NCBI RefSeq assembly: GCF_019469165.1
Contig: NZ_CP048263.1
Span: forward strand, 1,922,001-1,986,000
DNA from: Gilliamella sp. ESL0443
Lineage (GTDB): Bacteria; Pseudomonadota; Gammaproteobacteria; Enterobacterales; Orbaceae
Length of the DNA: 64,000 nt
Direction of reading: 5' to 3'
The translations under genes were made by a program, and so were the position numbers. The notes under the pieces were generated by a model. That model was given only the letters and a program-made list of their open reading frames with translations. It was not told the DNA's origin and did not search any database. This document shows, piece by piece, positions 1 through 10,054 of this stretch. How positions within the stretch are numbered: position 1 is the stretch's first letter; each line of letters opens with the position of its first letter.

Positions 1-1129
1 TGGCATTTTTACGATTAACTATTGCATGAATCGCACGTTCCTCAAGTAAGTTTAGAAAGTTAAATTCTTTTTCTCGGCCTTTTTCTTGAGCAAGTTTATG
101 GGCCATCTCTTTTAGCAACATGGCTCTTGGGTCTGATACGGTATAAACCGCATGACCAATACCATAAATTAACCCTTTTCTATCAAACACTTCTTTATTT
201 AAAATACGTTGTAGATATGCATCAATTTCATTTGCATCAGTCCAATTTTTAATCTCTTCGGCAAGATGTTTAAGCATTTTTCCTACTTGCAAATTAGCCC
301 CACCATGCAATGGACCTTTCAATGATCCTATACCTGCAGCAATAGATGAGTAAGTATCGGTACCCGTAGAACTCGTTACGCGAACGGTAAAAGTTGAATT
401 ATTCCCGCCACCATGTTCAGCATGAATAATCATGGCTAAATCAAGTACTCTTACATCAAGTTCTGTATATCTACCGGATCCTTTCATCATATAGAGAAAA
501 TTTTCTGCAATTGAAAAATCTTCGTGTGGATGGCGGATATGCAGTGATTTACCTTTAGCACTATGACTTAACATATTGTAAGCATAAGCAATAATTGCTG
601 GGAATTTAGCAATTAAATCGATGGATTGACGCATTAAATTATCACGTGAGGTATCATCAGGTTCAGGATCATAAGTATACATTTCAAGAACAGTTCTAGC
701 CAAAATGTTCATCACATCATGGCCTTCAAGTTCCATTATGGCAATCTTAGTTTGTTTTTCTAACGCCATCGACTCACAGAGTAAACGTGAAAAATCTCGT
801 AATTCTTCTTTATCGGGTAAGTAACCAGATAATAATAAATAGATAGTTTCTTCAAACCCTGTTCGTCGCTCTTGTTGAGCATTATGAACCAGCTCTTCAA
901 TATCAATTCCTCGGTATAATAATTTACCGGCAATTGGTTTTAGTGAACCATCTTCTAAGCGTTCATAGCCTAATACATCACCAATTTTGGTTAATCCAAC
1001 TAATACACCAGTATGATCTGCATTACGTAATCCACGTTTTACATTAAATTGTTCGAATAACTGCGATTCAATTTTACTAGTATTTTTAATGGTTTCCGAT
1101 AATTTATAAACCAAGAACTTTTCTTTCAT
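1..1129 (-). CDS. gltA: citrate synthase, 3' end cut by window edge
   Basis: Condenses oxaloacetate and acetyl-CoA to citrate in the cytosol. About 376 codons are visible, from ATG at 1129 to the window edge; the C-terminus is missing. The start MKEKFLVYKLSET is preceded by an AAGGGG ribosome site. Citrate synthase features seen are the substrate-binding His region HAEHGGGNNSTFTVRV, the SLKGPLHGGAN segment and GIGHAVYTVSDPRA near the visible end. The N-terminal region and spacing do not resemble the usual gammaproteobacterial GltA; they look like the longer citrate synthases of anaerobes such as Clostridia and Bacteroidetes (from memory). It is the third gene of acn-icd-gltA, 17 bp after icd, so it probably feeds 2-oxoglutarate and glutamate synthesis. 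Confidence 0.9.
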   Translation of the reverse strand, partial: MKEKFLVYKLSETIKNTSKIESQLFEQFNVKRGLRNADHTGVLVGLTKIGDVLGYERLEDGSLKPIAGKLLYRGIDIEELVHNAQQERRTGFEETIYLLLSGYLPDKEELRDFSRLLCESMALEKQTKIAIMELEGHDVMNILARTVLEMYTYDPEPDDTSRDNLMRQSIDLIAKFPAIIAYAYNMLSHSAKGKSLHIRHPHEDFSIAENFLYMMKGSGRYTELDVRVLDLAMIIHAEHGGGNNSTFTVRVTSSTGTDTYSSIAAGIGSLKGPLHGGANLQVGKMLKHLAEEIKNWTDANEIDAYLQRILNKEVFDRKGLIYGIGHAVYTVSDPRAMLLKEMAHKLAQEKGREKEFNFLNLLEERAIHAIVNRKNA

Positions 1130-1146
1130 TAACCATCCCCTTTGAA

Positions 1147-2409
1147 TTATAAATTATCGATAACTGCTTGAGTAAATTCAGTTGTTGATAATGATTGTCC
1201 ATTTTGCATAAAGCGTGCTAAATCAGTTGTTGCTTTACCTAATTGAAACAAACTTTCCATCGCATTAGTGATTAATTGTCCTACTTCATGCCAACCTAAG
1301 TATTCAAACATCATCACTCCTGACAATATAAGTGATGATGGATTGGCTTGATTTTGACCTGCTATATCAGGTGCAGTACCATGTGTTGCTTCAAATATAG
1401 CATGTCCGGTTAAATAATTAATATTAGCACCTGGCGCAATACCAATACCACCAACCATGGCAGCCAGCTGATCCGATACATAATCACCATTGAGATTTAA
1501 TGTTGCAACAACCGAATAGTCCTCAGGTTTTAATAATGTATTTTGTAAAAATGCATCACAAATAACATCTTTAATAATTAATTTAGAGTTTGCTTTAGCG
1601 GTTTGTAATGCTTGTTCTGCTGCTGCTTTACTTTGGGCCTTCTGAATTTTTGCATATTGATTCATGGTGAAAACTGCGTCAGCAAATTCTCTTTCCGCAA
1701 GTTCATAACCCCATTGCTTAAATCCACCTTCGGTAAATTTCATAATATTACCTTTATGAACAAGGGTCACAGATGGTAATTTATGTTGTAATGCATACTT
1801 GACTGCTGAGCGTATTAGGCGTTCAGATCCCTCAATTGAGACAGGTTTCACTCCAAAAGCTGAGGTTTTAGGGAACCTAACTTTAGTTACTTTCATTTGT
1901 TCAGATAAAAAATGATAAAACTTTTCAGCATCATCAGAACCTTGTTGCCATTCAATACCGGCGTATATATCTTCGGTATTTTCACGAAAAATGGTCATGT
2001 TTACTTTTTCAGGATGCTTTATTGGTGATTCAACACCTTTGAACCAACGGACAGGGCGCAAACAAACATAAAGATCTAATTCTTGTCGCAATGCAACATT
2101 TAGTGAGCGAATCCCTCCGCCAACAGGTGTCATTAATGGTCCTTTGATACCGATAAGATAATTTTTGAAGGCACTCATGGTCTCTTCAGGTAGCCATGAT
2201 CCATTTAAATTAAACGACTTCTCACCAGCAAGTACTTCTTTCCATTGAATACTACGCTTACCTTGATAAGCTTTTTCAACTGCTTTATCAAAAATAGCTC
2301 GAGCAGCGTGCCAAATCTCTTTACCCACACCATCACCTTCAATAAAAGGAATCGTTGGATGATTTGGTACAACTAATTGTCCATTTTCAATTGAAACTTG
2401 CTGATTCAT
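1147..2409 (-). CDS. icd: isocitrate dehydrogenase, E. coli-like fold, NAD-type cofactor residues
   Basis: Oxidatively decarboxylates isocitrate to 2-oxoglutarate. It has 420 residues and aligns along its length with E. coli Icd: substrate loop [14 protein letters not shown] with Ser102 (E. coli Ser113), [14 protein letters not shown] with Tyr149, [11 protein letters not shown] with Lys219, and metal ligands in DVICDAF and [10 protein letters not shown]. The adenosine pocket differs: E. coli has APKYAGQ, with Lys344 and Tyr345 contacting the NADP 2'-phosphate, whereas this protein has APDIAGQ (Asp348, Ile349) and Ala355 where E. coli has Val351. Those are the residues of NAD-using enzymes of this family, so NAD preference is inferred. 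An insertion rich in Ala, Lys and Gln lies near residues 255-275. It sits between acn (19 bp) and gltA (17 bp). Confidence 0.93.
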   Translation of the reverse strand: MNQQVSIENGQLVVPNHPTIPFIEGDGVGKEIWHAARAIFDKAVEKAYQGKRSIQWKEVLAGEKSFNLNGSWLPEETMSAFKNYLIGIKGPLMTPVGGGIRSLNVALRQELDLYVCLRPVRWFKGVESPIKHPEKVNMTIFRENTEDIYAGIEWQQGSDDAEKFYHFLSEQMKVTKVRFPKTSAFGVKPVSIEGSERLIRSAVKYALQHKLPSVTLVHKGNIMKFTEGGFKQWGYELAEREFADAVFTMNQYAKIQKAQSKAAAEQALQTAKANSKLIIKDVICDAFLQNTLLKPEDYSVVATLNLNGDYVSDQLAAMVGGIGIAPGANINYLTGHAIFEATHGTAPDIAGQNQANPSSLILSGVMMFEYLGWHEVGQLITNAMESLFQLGKATTDLARFMQNGQSLSTTEFTQAVIDNL

Positions 2410-2428
2410 ATTGTCTATTCCTCTTATT

Positions 2429-4693
2429 TTACTTAACTTCTTCTTTTAACTTATTCAATGCACTACCTGCCTTGAACCATTCAATTTGTGCTTGATTGTA
2501 AGTGTGCGAAACGGCGAAAGACTCTTTGCTACCATCACGATGATGAAGGGTTAATGTTAGATTTTTTCCCGGAGCAAAATTACTGAGTCCAGTAATGCTA
2601 ATTTGATCATCTTCACGAATTTTGTCATAGTCATCTTTATTGACAAAGGTTAAAGCAAGCATACCTTGTTTTTTTAGATTGGTTTCATGAATACGAGCAA
2701 ACGATTTAACTACGATGGCTTTAACATTTAAAAAACGTGGTTCCATTGCAGCATGTTCTCTTGATGAACCTTCACCATAATTCTCTTCAGCAACAACTAT
2801 TGATCCGATTCCTTGTGATTTTAATTTACGCGCTAATGCTGGTACTTCAACATAATCTCCAGTTTGTGCATCCAAAACACAGTTCGTTTTTTGATTAAAG
2901 GCATTAACCGCACCTATTAGCATATTATTTGAAATATTATCTAGATGACCACGAAATTTTAGCCACTTTCCAGCCATTGAAATATGGTCTGTGGTACATT
3001 TACCAGTTGCTTTAATCAATAGTGGTTGCGAAATAATATCTTTACCATCCCAAGGAGTGAAAGGTAAAAGCTGTTGTAGTCGATCTGAATGAGGATCGAT
3101 ACGAACTTCAACTGCACTACCATCAGCTATTGGCCCAATATACCCAGCATCATCAACCGCAAATCCTTGTTTTGGCAACTCATCACCGAGTGGCTCAGGA
3201 AGTTTCACTTTTTCACCTTTAACATTAATGAGATGGTCAGTAAGTGGATTAAAGCTTAATTTACCTGCAATTGATAATGCCACTACAATTTCTGGGGAAC
3301 AAACAAACGCATAAGTGTTTGGGCTACCATCATTACGTTTAGCAAAATTACGATTGAACGAGGTGACAATCGAATTTTTGTGTTCATCGGCAACTTCATC
3401 ACGACGCCATTGCCCAATGCAAGGGCCACATGCGTTAGCCATAATAGCAGCACCTGCTTGTTCAAAACGACTTAAAATGCCATCACGTTTAGAAGTATAT
3501 TTAACTTGCTCTGAGCCAGGATTGATAATTAATTTTGCATTTACTTTTAAGCCTAATTTATTAGCACTATCAATAACTGAAGCTGCGCGCATCATATCTT
3601 CATAAGAAGAATTAGTACATGATCCAATAAGTCCAACTTCCATATTGTCTGGATAATCGTGTTCTTTAACGGCAGAAGCAAGCTCTGAAATAGGATAAGC
3701 TAAGTCAGGTGTGAATGGACCATTCACATAAGGTTCTAAGGTCGATAAATTAATTTCAATAACTTGGTCATAATAATTTTCAGGTTGCTTTAAAATTTCT
3801 TTATCAGGATTGAAACAATCTACCAATGTATTAGCTAAATCCACTACTTCTTGACGACCAGTCATGGCAAGATAATCAGCAGATTTTTTACTGTAAGGGA
3901 AGATTGAGGTTGTTGCGCCTACTTCAGCTCCCATATTACAAATTGTTGCTTTACCAGTAGCTGATAACGACTCAGTACCTTCTCCAAAATATTCAATAAT
4001 TGAATTAGTACCACCTTTAACGGTTAAAATGCCAGCTAGTTTTAAAATGACATCTTTTGGTGATGACCAGCCAGATAATTTTCCAATCAGCTTTACACCA
4101 ATAATTTTTGGCATTTTTAGTTCCCACGGCATACCCGCCATCACGTCAACAGCATCAGCGCCACCGACACCAATGGCAATCATGGATAGGCCACCTGCAT
4201 TAGGGGTATGCGAATCGGTACCGATCATCATACCACCAGGAAAGGCATAATTTTCAAGCACTACTTGGTGAATGATTCCTGCATCAGGCTTCCAAAACCC
4301 GATGCCATATTTGTTCGAAACATCACGTAAAAATTGATAAACTTCATGGTTATTACTTTCAGCAATGATGAGATCATCATGGGCATTTTTATAAGCTTGA
4401 ATAAGGTGATCACAATGGACTGTTGAAGGTACCGCAACTCGTTTACGACCAGAATTCATTAATTGTAATAGTGCCATTTGTGCCGTTGCATCTTGCATAG
4501 CGACACGATCTGGGGAAAAATTTACATAATCTTCCCCTCTTTTATAAGCTTTAAGCTCTTCACCTTCAGCAAGATGGGCATAAAGGATTTTTTCCGTCAA
4601 GGTTAATGGTTTTCCAATTTTCTGGCGAATAAGATCAATTTTTTGCGGGTAATGTTGATAAATATCTTTTATTAAATCAATATCGAAAACCAT
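2429..4693 (-). CDS. acn: aconitate hydratase, mitochondrial type
   Basis: Isomerises citrate to isocitrate using a [4Fe-4S] cluster. It has 754 residues, shorter than AcnA (about 890) or AcnB (about 865) and close to mitochondrial aconitase. Cluster cysteines are Cys359 in [11 protein letters not shown] and Cys422 and Cys425 in ACGPCIGQW. Other family motifs are DSHTPNAGG near residue 160 and [14 protein letters not shown] in the C-terminal swivel domain. First gene of the acn-icd-gltA operon. The upstream gap to the divergent transporter holds one copy of the 25-bp dispersed repeat. This aconitase class is unusual for Gammaproteobacteria and suggests that the operon was acquired together. 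Confidence 0.94.
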   Translation of the reverse strand: MVFDIDLIKDIYQHYPQKIDLIRQKIGKPLTLTEKILYAHLAEGEELKAYKRGEDYVNFSPDRVAMQDATAQMALLQLMNSGRKRVAVPSTVHCDHLIQAYKNAHDDLIIAESNNHEVYQFLRDVSNKYGIGFWKPDAGIIHQVVLENYAFPGGMMIGTDSHTPNAGGLSMIAIGVGGADAVDVMAGMPWELKMPKIIGVKLIGKLSGWSSPKDVILKLAGILTVKGGTNSIIEYFGEGTESLSATGKATICNMGAEVGATTSIFPYSKKSADYLAMTGRQEVVDLANTLVDCFNPDKEILKQPENYYDQVIEINLSTLEPYVNGPFTPDLAYPISELASAVKEHDYPDNMEVGLIGSCTNSSYEDMMRAASVIDSANKLGLKVNAKLIINPGSEQVKYTSKRDGILSRFEQAGAAIMANACGPCIGQWRRDEVADEHKNSIVTSFNRNFAKRNDGSPNTYAFVCSPEIVVALSIAGKLSFNPLTDHLINVKGEKVKLPEPLGDELPKQGFAVDDAGYIGPIADGSAVEVRIDPHSDRLQQLLPFTPWDGKDIISQPLLIKATGKCTTDHISMAGKWLKFRGHLDNISNNMLIGAVNAFNQKTNCVLDAQTGDYVEVPALARKLKSQGIGSIVVAEENYGEGSSREHAAMEPRFLNVKAIVVKSFARIHETNLKKQGMLALTFVNKDDYDKIREDDQISITGLSNFAPGKNLTLTLHHRDGSKESFAVSHTYNQAQIEWFKAGSALNKLKEEVK

Positions 4694-4970
4694 AATTAAG
4701 CTCCCATTGCTTATATTATAATATCCTTTAGAGCCTTACTCACAATCAGGATGATTGAATATTTATTCTTTTTTTATGATTAAATATTCAGGCAATATAG
4801 CATTATTTTTGTTTTATGCAATCTTGCAGCAATACTTATTGTTAACTTTGATTAAAAACAATAAATTTAGATGTCATCGTTAACAGGAATTCTATACTAG
4901 CGAAATATTAAATATTATGCACATTAAAGAAAATTCAAAATTAGTAAATCCCATAAGTAAAAATAATGTA

Positions 4971-4995
4971 AAAAAAGTTGAGGAACGGGGTTTTT
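4971..4995 (+). repeat. 25-bp dispersed intergenic repeat, copy 1
   Basis: Reads A6, then GTTGAGGAACGGGG, then T5 on the plus strand. The same 25 bases occur at 34727-34751 (opposite strand) and 54716-54740. It lies 278 bp upstream of the acn start and about 90 bp upstream of the transporter ATG. Its function is unknown to me. Confidence 0.9.
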
Positions 4996-5021
4996 TAAGT
5001 CATTAAAATAGCGCCAACGCA

Positions 5022-5049
5022 TTGTTTACTTACATTATTAAACTATGTT
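5022..5049 (+). promoter_or_regulatory. candidate promoter of the AbgT-type transporter
   Basis: TTGTTT at 5022-5027 and TATGTT at 5044-5049 with a 16-bp spacer, placed about 37 bp before the chosen ATG. Called by consensus match only. Confidence 0.4.
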
Positions 5050-5085
5050 ACATTGTTTTCCCGAATAATATTTACACTTTTTTTC

Positions 5086-6645
5086 ATGAATCAAATAAAA
5101 AATACGTCACCATTAAAAACTGGTGGATTTTTAAATACAATAGAACGAATTGGAAACAAAATTCCTGATGTTACAACTCTTTTCTTTTATGCATTAATAA
5201 TTTGTCTGGTTGCTTCATTATTACTTTCTTTTGTCAGCTTTAATTATATTAATCCAGTAACGCAAGAAAAACTGGCAGTAGTGAATATGTTAGCACCAAA
5301 CCAATTAGTTACCTTTTTTACAAAACTTGTATCAAATTTTGTCTCATTTCCACCTCTTGGAATTACCATTGTAGCTACATTGGGTATTGGTATTGCTGAA
5401 AGCAGTGGCTATATTCATGTTCTGCTCAAAAAGTTATTAGCTATCACACCTAAAAAACTGGTTACTCCATCAGTTATTTTTGTCAGTATGGTTTGTCATA
5501 TCGCGTCAGACTCTGCTTATGTAATTTTAATGCCTGTGTCAGCAATGATGTTTTATGCAACAGGGCGTCACCCATTAGCGGGGATTGCTGCTGCATTTGC
5601 TGGATTAGCTGGAGGTTTTAGTTCAAGCTATACCCCGTCAATTATTGATCCAATAATGCAAGGCTTTACACAAAGCGCCGCTCAAATTATTGACCCAACA
5701 TATCAAGTCAATGTTCTTTGTAATTACTTTTTAAGTTTTGGTGGTACTTTCTTTGTATTGATAGCCTGCTGGTTTGTTACAGATAAGATTGTTGAGCCTC
5801 GCTTAAATGCCACGATGCCTTTAAACAATGATATTCAATTAGATAACATTGCTGATTCTCCTGAGATTTCACCAATTGAAAATAAAGCATTTAAAATTGC
5901 ATCAGCTGTTTTTTTAATTATTGCTGTCGGCTTAGTATTGGTTTTATTACCAGAAGATTCTTTATTACGCGCACCCGACGGTAGTATGACGAGTAACAAA
6001 GCACCAATCATGCAAATTATTGTGCCGTTGTTATTTGTATTTTTTGCAATACCAGGCTTAATTCATGGCTTTATCACTGGCGCATTTAAATCATCGCGAG
6101 ATATCGTCAAATCAATGGAAAATATTACTAAGTCACTTATTCCATTTATTGTTTTTGCTTTCTTTTGTGCGCAATTTTTATATGTATTTTCAAACTCACA
6201 AATTGGTACCTTAATTGCTATTGGTGGAGCTGAGTTTTTAAAAGCATTACATTTGCCATCAGTTGTTACTATTTTTGGCGTAATAATTCTAACTAGTCTG
6301 CTTAATGTGTTAATCACTTCAGCCTCTTCCAAATGGGCTATTTTAGCGCCGATTTTTGTTCCGATGCTTATGTCTGTGGGGATCTCGCCAGAATTAACCC
6401 AAGCAGCTTATCGTATCAGTTCAGCAGTTAATGTTAGCACGCCTATGTTTGCTTTTTATCCTTTGATCATTGCTTATTGTCAGCAGTATTGTAAAAACAC
6501 TGGTGTGGGTACTTTAAGTTCGATGATGATCCCATATACGGCTGCTCTCTTAATTGCTTTGACAATAAATTTATTACTGTTTTGGTTTTTAGGTCTTCCT
6601 ATCGGTTTTGATAGTGGTTATGTCTATCCTCCAATAACTAGTTAA
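5086..6645 (+). CDS. AbgT-family transporter
   Basis: Polytopic inner-membrane transporter of the AbgT family, whose E. coli member imports p-aminobenzoyl-glutamate. The protein has 519 residues from ATG 5086; an in-frame TTG at 5053 would add 11 residues but has no support. The family pattern is clear: ERIGNKIPD near the N-terminus, GLAGGFSSSYTPSIIDP in the middle, ASSKWAILAPIFVPM and STPMFAFYPLIIAYCQ in the C-terminal half, and the ending GLPIGFDSGYVYPP. A hydrophilic loop lies near residues 250-275. No good ribosome site is visible. It is followed after 21 bp by pepT, so the imported substrate may be a small peptide or aminoacyl compound that PepT then cleaves (inference). Confidence 0.85.
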   Translation: MNQIKNTSPLKTGGFLNTIERIGNKIPDVTTLFFYALIICLVASLLLSFVSFNYINPVTQEKLAVVNMLAPNQLVTFFTKLVSNFVSFPPLGITIVATLGIGIAESSGYIHVLLKKLLAITPKKLVTPSVIFVSMVCHIASDSAYVILMPVSAMMFYATGRHPLAGIAAAFAGLAGGFSSSYTPSIIDPIMQGFTQSAAQIIDPTYQVNVLCNYFLSFGGTFFVLIACWFVTDKIVEPRLNATMPLNNDIQLDNIADSPEISPIENKAFKIASAVFLIIAVGLVLVLLPEDSLLRAPDGSMTSNKAPIMQIIVPLLFVFFAIPGLIHGFITGAFKSSRDIVKSMENITKSLIPFIVFAFFCAQFLYVFSNSQIGTLIAIGGAEFLKALHLPSVVTIFGVIILTSLLNVLITSASSKWAILAPIFVPMLMSVGISPELTQAAYRISSAVNVSTPMFAFYPLIIAYCQQYCKNTGVGTLSSMMIPYTAALLIALTINLLLFWFLGLPIGFDSGYVYPPITS

Positions 6646-6666
6646 TCGCAGATAAGGATTTTAATC

Positions 6667-7896
6667 ATGAATATTACCGAACAATTAGTTAAACGATTTT
6701 TACGTTATGTAAGTATTCCAAGCCAAAGCAAAGCTGGCTCGGCAGTTGTGCCCTCTACTCCAGGACAAACTAATTTAGCAAAACAACTTGAACAAGAGTT
6801 AATTGATTTGAAGTTACAAGATGTTCACCTTGATGAACATAGTATTGTGACAGCCAAATTAACCGGTAACCAACCTAATGCGCCAAAAATTGGCTTTGTT
6901 GCGCATCTTGATACTGTAGATGTCGCACTGTCAGAGAAGATTAATCCACAAAGGGTGACTTTTACTGGTGAAGATATCTTATTAAATAAAGACAAAGATA
7001 TTTGGTTTAAGGTGGCAGAACATCCAGAGTTGAAAAAGTATCTCAATGAAGAGCTGCTCGTTACAGATGGTACCAGTGTTTTAGGCGCTGATAATAAAGC
7101 AGCAATTGCAGTTGTCATGACCATGTTAGATCAGTTGCAACAGCAAAATTGCCTACATGGTGATATTTATGTTGCTTTCGTACCAGATGAAGAAGTTGGG
7201 TTAAATGGCGCCAAAAAACTGGATCTGCAACGTTTTAAACCTGATTTTGCTTATACCATTGACTGCTGTGAATTGGGTGAAGTCGTTTATGAAACATTCA
7301 ATGCTGGCTCGGTTACGTTTGAAATTGAGGGTGTATCTGCTCATCCTATGTCAGCAAAAAATGTCTTAATCAATCCAATTCGCATAGCGAATGATATTAT
7401 TAACTGTTTTGATAGCTTTGAAACACCTGAACATACCGAAGGTAAAGAAGGATATTTTTGGTTTAATGATATTATTGGTAACCAAAGCACAACTACATTA
7501 AAAATGAGCATTCGTGATTTTGATTTAACTCGATATGACGCTCGTAAAACTTACATTCAAGATGTGGTTAGTTTTATCAGTCGTAAATATCCTAAAGCAA
7601 AAATTGAATGTCAAATTACTGATATCTATAGCAATATTGCTAATTATTTAGGTGATGATCGTCGTTGTATTGATTTGATTTACCAATCATTTGAATTATT
7701 GGGTATTAAACCAAATACTATCGCCATGCGTGGAGGAACAGATGGTTCAGCACTATCAGCAAGAGGACTCACCACGCCAAACTATTTTACTGGCGCACAT
7801 AACTTCCATTCTTGTTTTGAGTTTTTACCATTATCATCATTCTTGAAATCATTCGAAGTCACGATGAAAATTATTGAATTAGCGGCGAAAGTTTAA
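6667..7896 (+). CDS. pepT: peptidase T, tripeptide aminopeptidase
   Basis: Cytosolic dizinc M20B peptidase that removes N-terminal residues from tripeptides. It has 409 residues, matching the family length. Metal and catalytic motifs are HLDTVD (His80, Asp82), LGADNKAA (Asp142), PDEEVGLNGAK (Glu175 and Glu176), IDCCELGE and the late TGAHNFHSCFEFLP carrying the final His ligand. The start is fixed by AAGGA eight bases before the ATG. It forms an operon with the AbgT-type transporter. An inverted repeat follows the stop codon. Confidence 0.95.
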   Translation: MNITEQLVKRFLRYVSIPSQSKAGSAVVPSTPGQTNLAKQLEQELIDLKLQDVHLDEHSIVTAKLTGNQPNAPKIGFVAHLDTVDVALSEKINPQRVTFTGEDILLNKDKDIWFKVAEHPELKKYLNEELLVTDGTSVLGADNKAAIAVVMTMLDQLQQQNCLHGDIYVAFVPDEEVGLNGAKKLDLQRFKPDFAYTIDCCELGEVVYETFNAGSVTFEIEGVSAHPMSAKNVLINPIRIANDIINCFDSFETPEHTEGKEGYFWFNDIIGNQSTTTLKMSIRDFDLTRYDARKTYIQDVVSFISRKYPKAKIECQITDIYSNIANYLGDDRRCIDLIYQSFELLGIKPNTIAMRGGTDGSALSARGLTTPNYFTGAHNFHSCFEFLPLSSFLKSFEVTMKIIELAAKV

Positions 7897-7907
7897 AAAT
7901 AATCAAC

Positions 7908-7930
7908 AAGAGGGAATACCATTCCCTCTT
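7908..7930. terminator. inverted repeat between convergent pepT and TonB receptor
   Basis: A perfect 10-bp stem (AAGAGGGAAT / ATTCCCTCTT) with a 3-base loop just after pepT. The flanks are AT-rich but lack a long T run on the plus strand, so it is either a weak shared terminator or an mRNA 3'-end stabiliser. Confidence 0.55.
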
Positions 7931-7948
7931 AAAAATACTTATCGAATA

Positions 7949-10054
7949 TTATAATTTATAACTTGCAGTTAATAAAAATGCGCGAGGAGTGCCTGGCATA
8001 CTACTTGAGCGCCAATATTTTTTACCCAATAAATTGGTTAATGCTAAGGTTAGATCAACAGATCGTGTTTGATAACCGATTGCGGCATTCCATGTTCCAT
8101 ATCCAGGGCGTTTAACGAGGTTTTTATCATCATTATACATTGAACCTTTATAATCAAATCCCACTTCCGTGAACCAATCTTCATGAGGAAGGTAGCGAAC
8201 ACTTAGATAGCCACTATGTTTAGCTGTATTAGATAGGTATTTTCCTTGGTTAGCTGGTGTTTTTTTATCTTTATGCACTTTAGCTTGTTGATAACCAATA
8301 CCGCTATTGATATACCAATTTTTACTTAATTGTCCAATAGCACTCAACTCTATTCCCTGACTGCGATCACTGCCTCTAACTTGCCAATTATAAGGATCAT
8401 TGACCGAGTCAGGTTGATACCTAACATTATAAAGTTCAAGATCATAGAGTGCGATTTGAGTAGAGAGCTTATCATTAAACCAATCACTTTTGACACCGAT
8501 TTCATACTGACGTGAATACTGAGGCTTATCATCATAAACAGTTTTAGAATCTGTAGCTATGGTTATTAAACCTCTACCACCATAAGGTGCAAAGTTTTTA
8601 CTATACGAAGCATAAAAACTTTGAGACGCAATCGGTTGCCAAATTAAACCAATACGTGGACTTAAAGTGTGACCATCATATGACCGATTTTGATGATTCA
8701 ATTTGTTATCTGAAGCAAATTCATAATTATCATAACGTAATCCTGCAAGTAATTTCCATTGTTCTGTAAAGCTGATGAGATCCTGCCAATATAACCCTCT
8801 AGAAGTAGCTTTATGATTAGTTTTGGTATTCAATGTTGTGAAGTGAGGCTTTTTAGAGCGCCAATGAGGATGATAAGGATCCACAGCTTCAGGATATTGG
8901 CTAGCTAAAGCTAATCGTGGTTCCCTTTTTTCAATGTTATATTCAACTCCGATTAACATATCATGGGCAATACTTGCAGTATTAAATTTACCGGCTAAAT
9001 CAAGGGTATTACTGTAGGTTTTGTTCGAAGTTTCTTGCCAAGCTCGACGGAATTTTAATTTACCTTTGTAATTACACGGCTTACCATTGTTTAATTTCCC
9101 ATTCCAATCACAATAATTACCAGCATAAAGATGATCGAAATTTTGGTCAGCTTTACGATACATATTTGTTAATTTAATAGACCAATGATGATCAAATTCA
9201 TATCCCATCACCGAACGTAACGAATTAAAATTATCTTTCACATAATCATCTGGGTGAGCATAGGCCGTTTTGATTGAAACACCTCTTGGTAAATCATAAT
9301 AAGCCGGCGCCCTATCTGGTTTACGCCATAATTTATCATTTGTATATTGTACTAACCAATTAAATCCGTTTAGATTATCATACAAAACGCTTGGCGAAAC
9401 CATTGTATCTCGTTGTTTAATGCCTTTACGAAAACCTTTATCTGATTGGTGATCTATAGTCATTCGTACGGCAAGTTCATCACTTAAAACATGGTTAACA
9501 TCTATCATTCCACCATATTTATCCCAAGATCCACCTCGTAAACTCAAGGTAGACGGTGAATCAAAATTTGCCTGCTTACTGATCATATTTATGATTCCAC
9601 CACCTGAACCTCGACCATAAAGTACCGAAGCAGGTCCCTTTAAAATTTCAATTCGCTCTATATTAGCTGTACTTTGTCTAACTTGTCCGCTAGCACGGAC
9701 ACCATCTCGGTAAATATCGCCGGAACTGGCAGAAAACCCTCTAATTTTGATACCTTCATCTCGCATATCATAAGTTGCATCGACTCCGGGTAATTTATTG
9801 ACAATGACACTGAGATCAGTTTGTCCATAAATTTTTTGTTGTTCAAGGTTAATCGAATTAATGGTTTGAGGAATATCCTTTATTTCAAAGGTTTGTTTAG
9901 TTGCAGTTGATGATAGTTTTATGCGCTGATCATTATTATCCTTAGCGACTACCTTCATAGTTTCAATATCATCATTAACTTTATCTTGGGCGTAAGCTAT
10001 AAAAGTAAATAAGCCCAGAGTACATGGGAAGACTAATTGATTAACTAATTTCAT
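7949..10054 (-). CDS. TonB-dependent siderophore receptor
   Basis: Outer-membrane receptor that imports an iron-siderophore using TonB energy. It has 701 residues. The signal peptide probably ends at AYA (residue 22), followed by a TonB-box-like ETMKVVA near residue 32. The plug domain (about 45-165) contains IKDIPQTINSI, IKIRGFSASSGDIYRDGVR, ERIEILKGPASVLYGRGSGGGIINM. The rest is a beta barrel ending in FLLTASYKL. A CX12C-like pair lies in an extracellular-loop region (GNYCDWNG, KPCNYKG). Start ATG 10054 has AGGAA upstream. A Fur-like site lies 40-60 bp before the start. No ABC importer or reductase is adjacent; ligand specificity cannot be read, though it resembles the ferrichrome/hydroxamate and Fiu-type receptors. 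Confidence 0.88.
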   Translation of the reverse strand: MKLVNQLVFPCTLGLFTFIAYAQDKVNDDIETMKVVAKDNNDQRIKLSSTATKQTFEIKDIPQTINSINLEQQKIYGQTDLSVIVNKLPGVDATYDMRDEGIKIRGFSASSGDIYRDGVRASGQVRQSTANIERIEILKGPASVLYGRGSGGGIINMISKQANFDSPSTLSLRGGSWDKYGGMIDVNHVLSDELAVRMTIDHQSDKGFRKGIKQRDTMVSPSVLYDNLNGFNWLVQYTNDKLWRKPDRAPAYYDLPRGVSIKTAYAHPDDYVKDNFNSLRSVMGYEFDHHWSIKLTNMYRKADQNFDHLYAGNYCDWNGKLNNGKPCNYKGKLKFRRAWQETSNKTYSNTLDLAGKFNTASIAHDMLIGVEYNIEKREPRLALASQYPEAVDPYHPHWRSKKPHFTTLNTKTNHKATSRGLYWQDLISFTEQWKLLAGLRYDNYEFASDNKLNHQNRSYDGHTLSPRIGLIWQPIASQSFYASYSKNFAPYGGRGLITIATDSKTVYDDKPQYSRQYEIGVKSDWFNDKLSTQIALYDLELYNVRYQPDSVNDPYNWQVRGSDRSQGIELSAIGQLSKNWYINSGIGYQQAKVHKDKKTPANQGKYLSNTAKHSGYLSVRYLPHEDWFTEVGFDYKGSMYNDDKNLVKRPGYGTWNAAIGYQTRSVDLTLALTNLLGKKYWRSSSMPGTPRAFLLTASYKL

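Larger units (their letters stand above)
4694..5085. other. divergent intergenic region, acn / AbgT-type transporter
   Basis: About 390 bp, very AT-rich, with no gene. It holds a copy of the 25-bp dispersed repeat (4971-4995) and a candidate sigma-70 promoter for the plus-strand transporter (5022-5049). I see no riboswitch or RNA gene. Confidence 0.8.
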
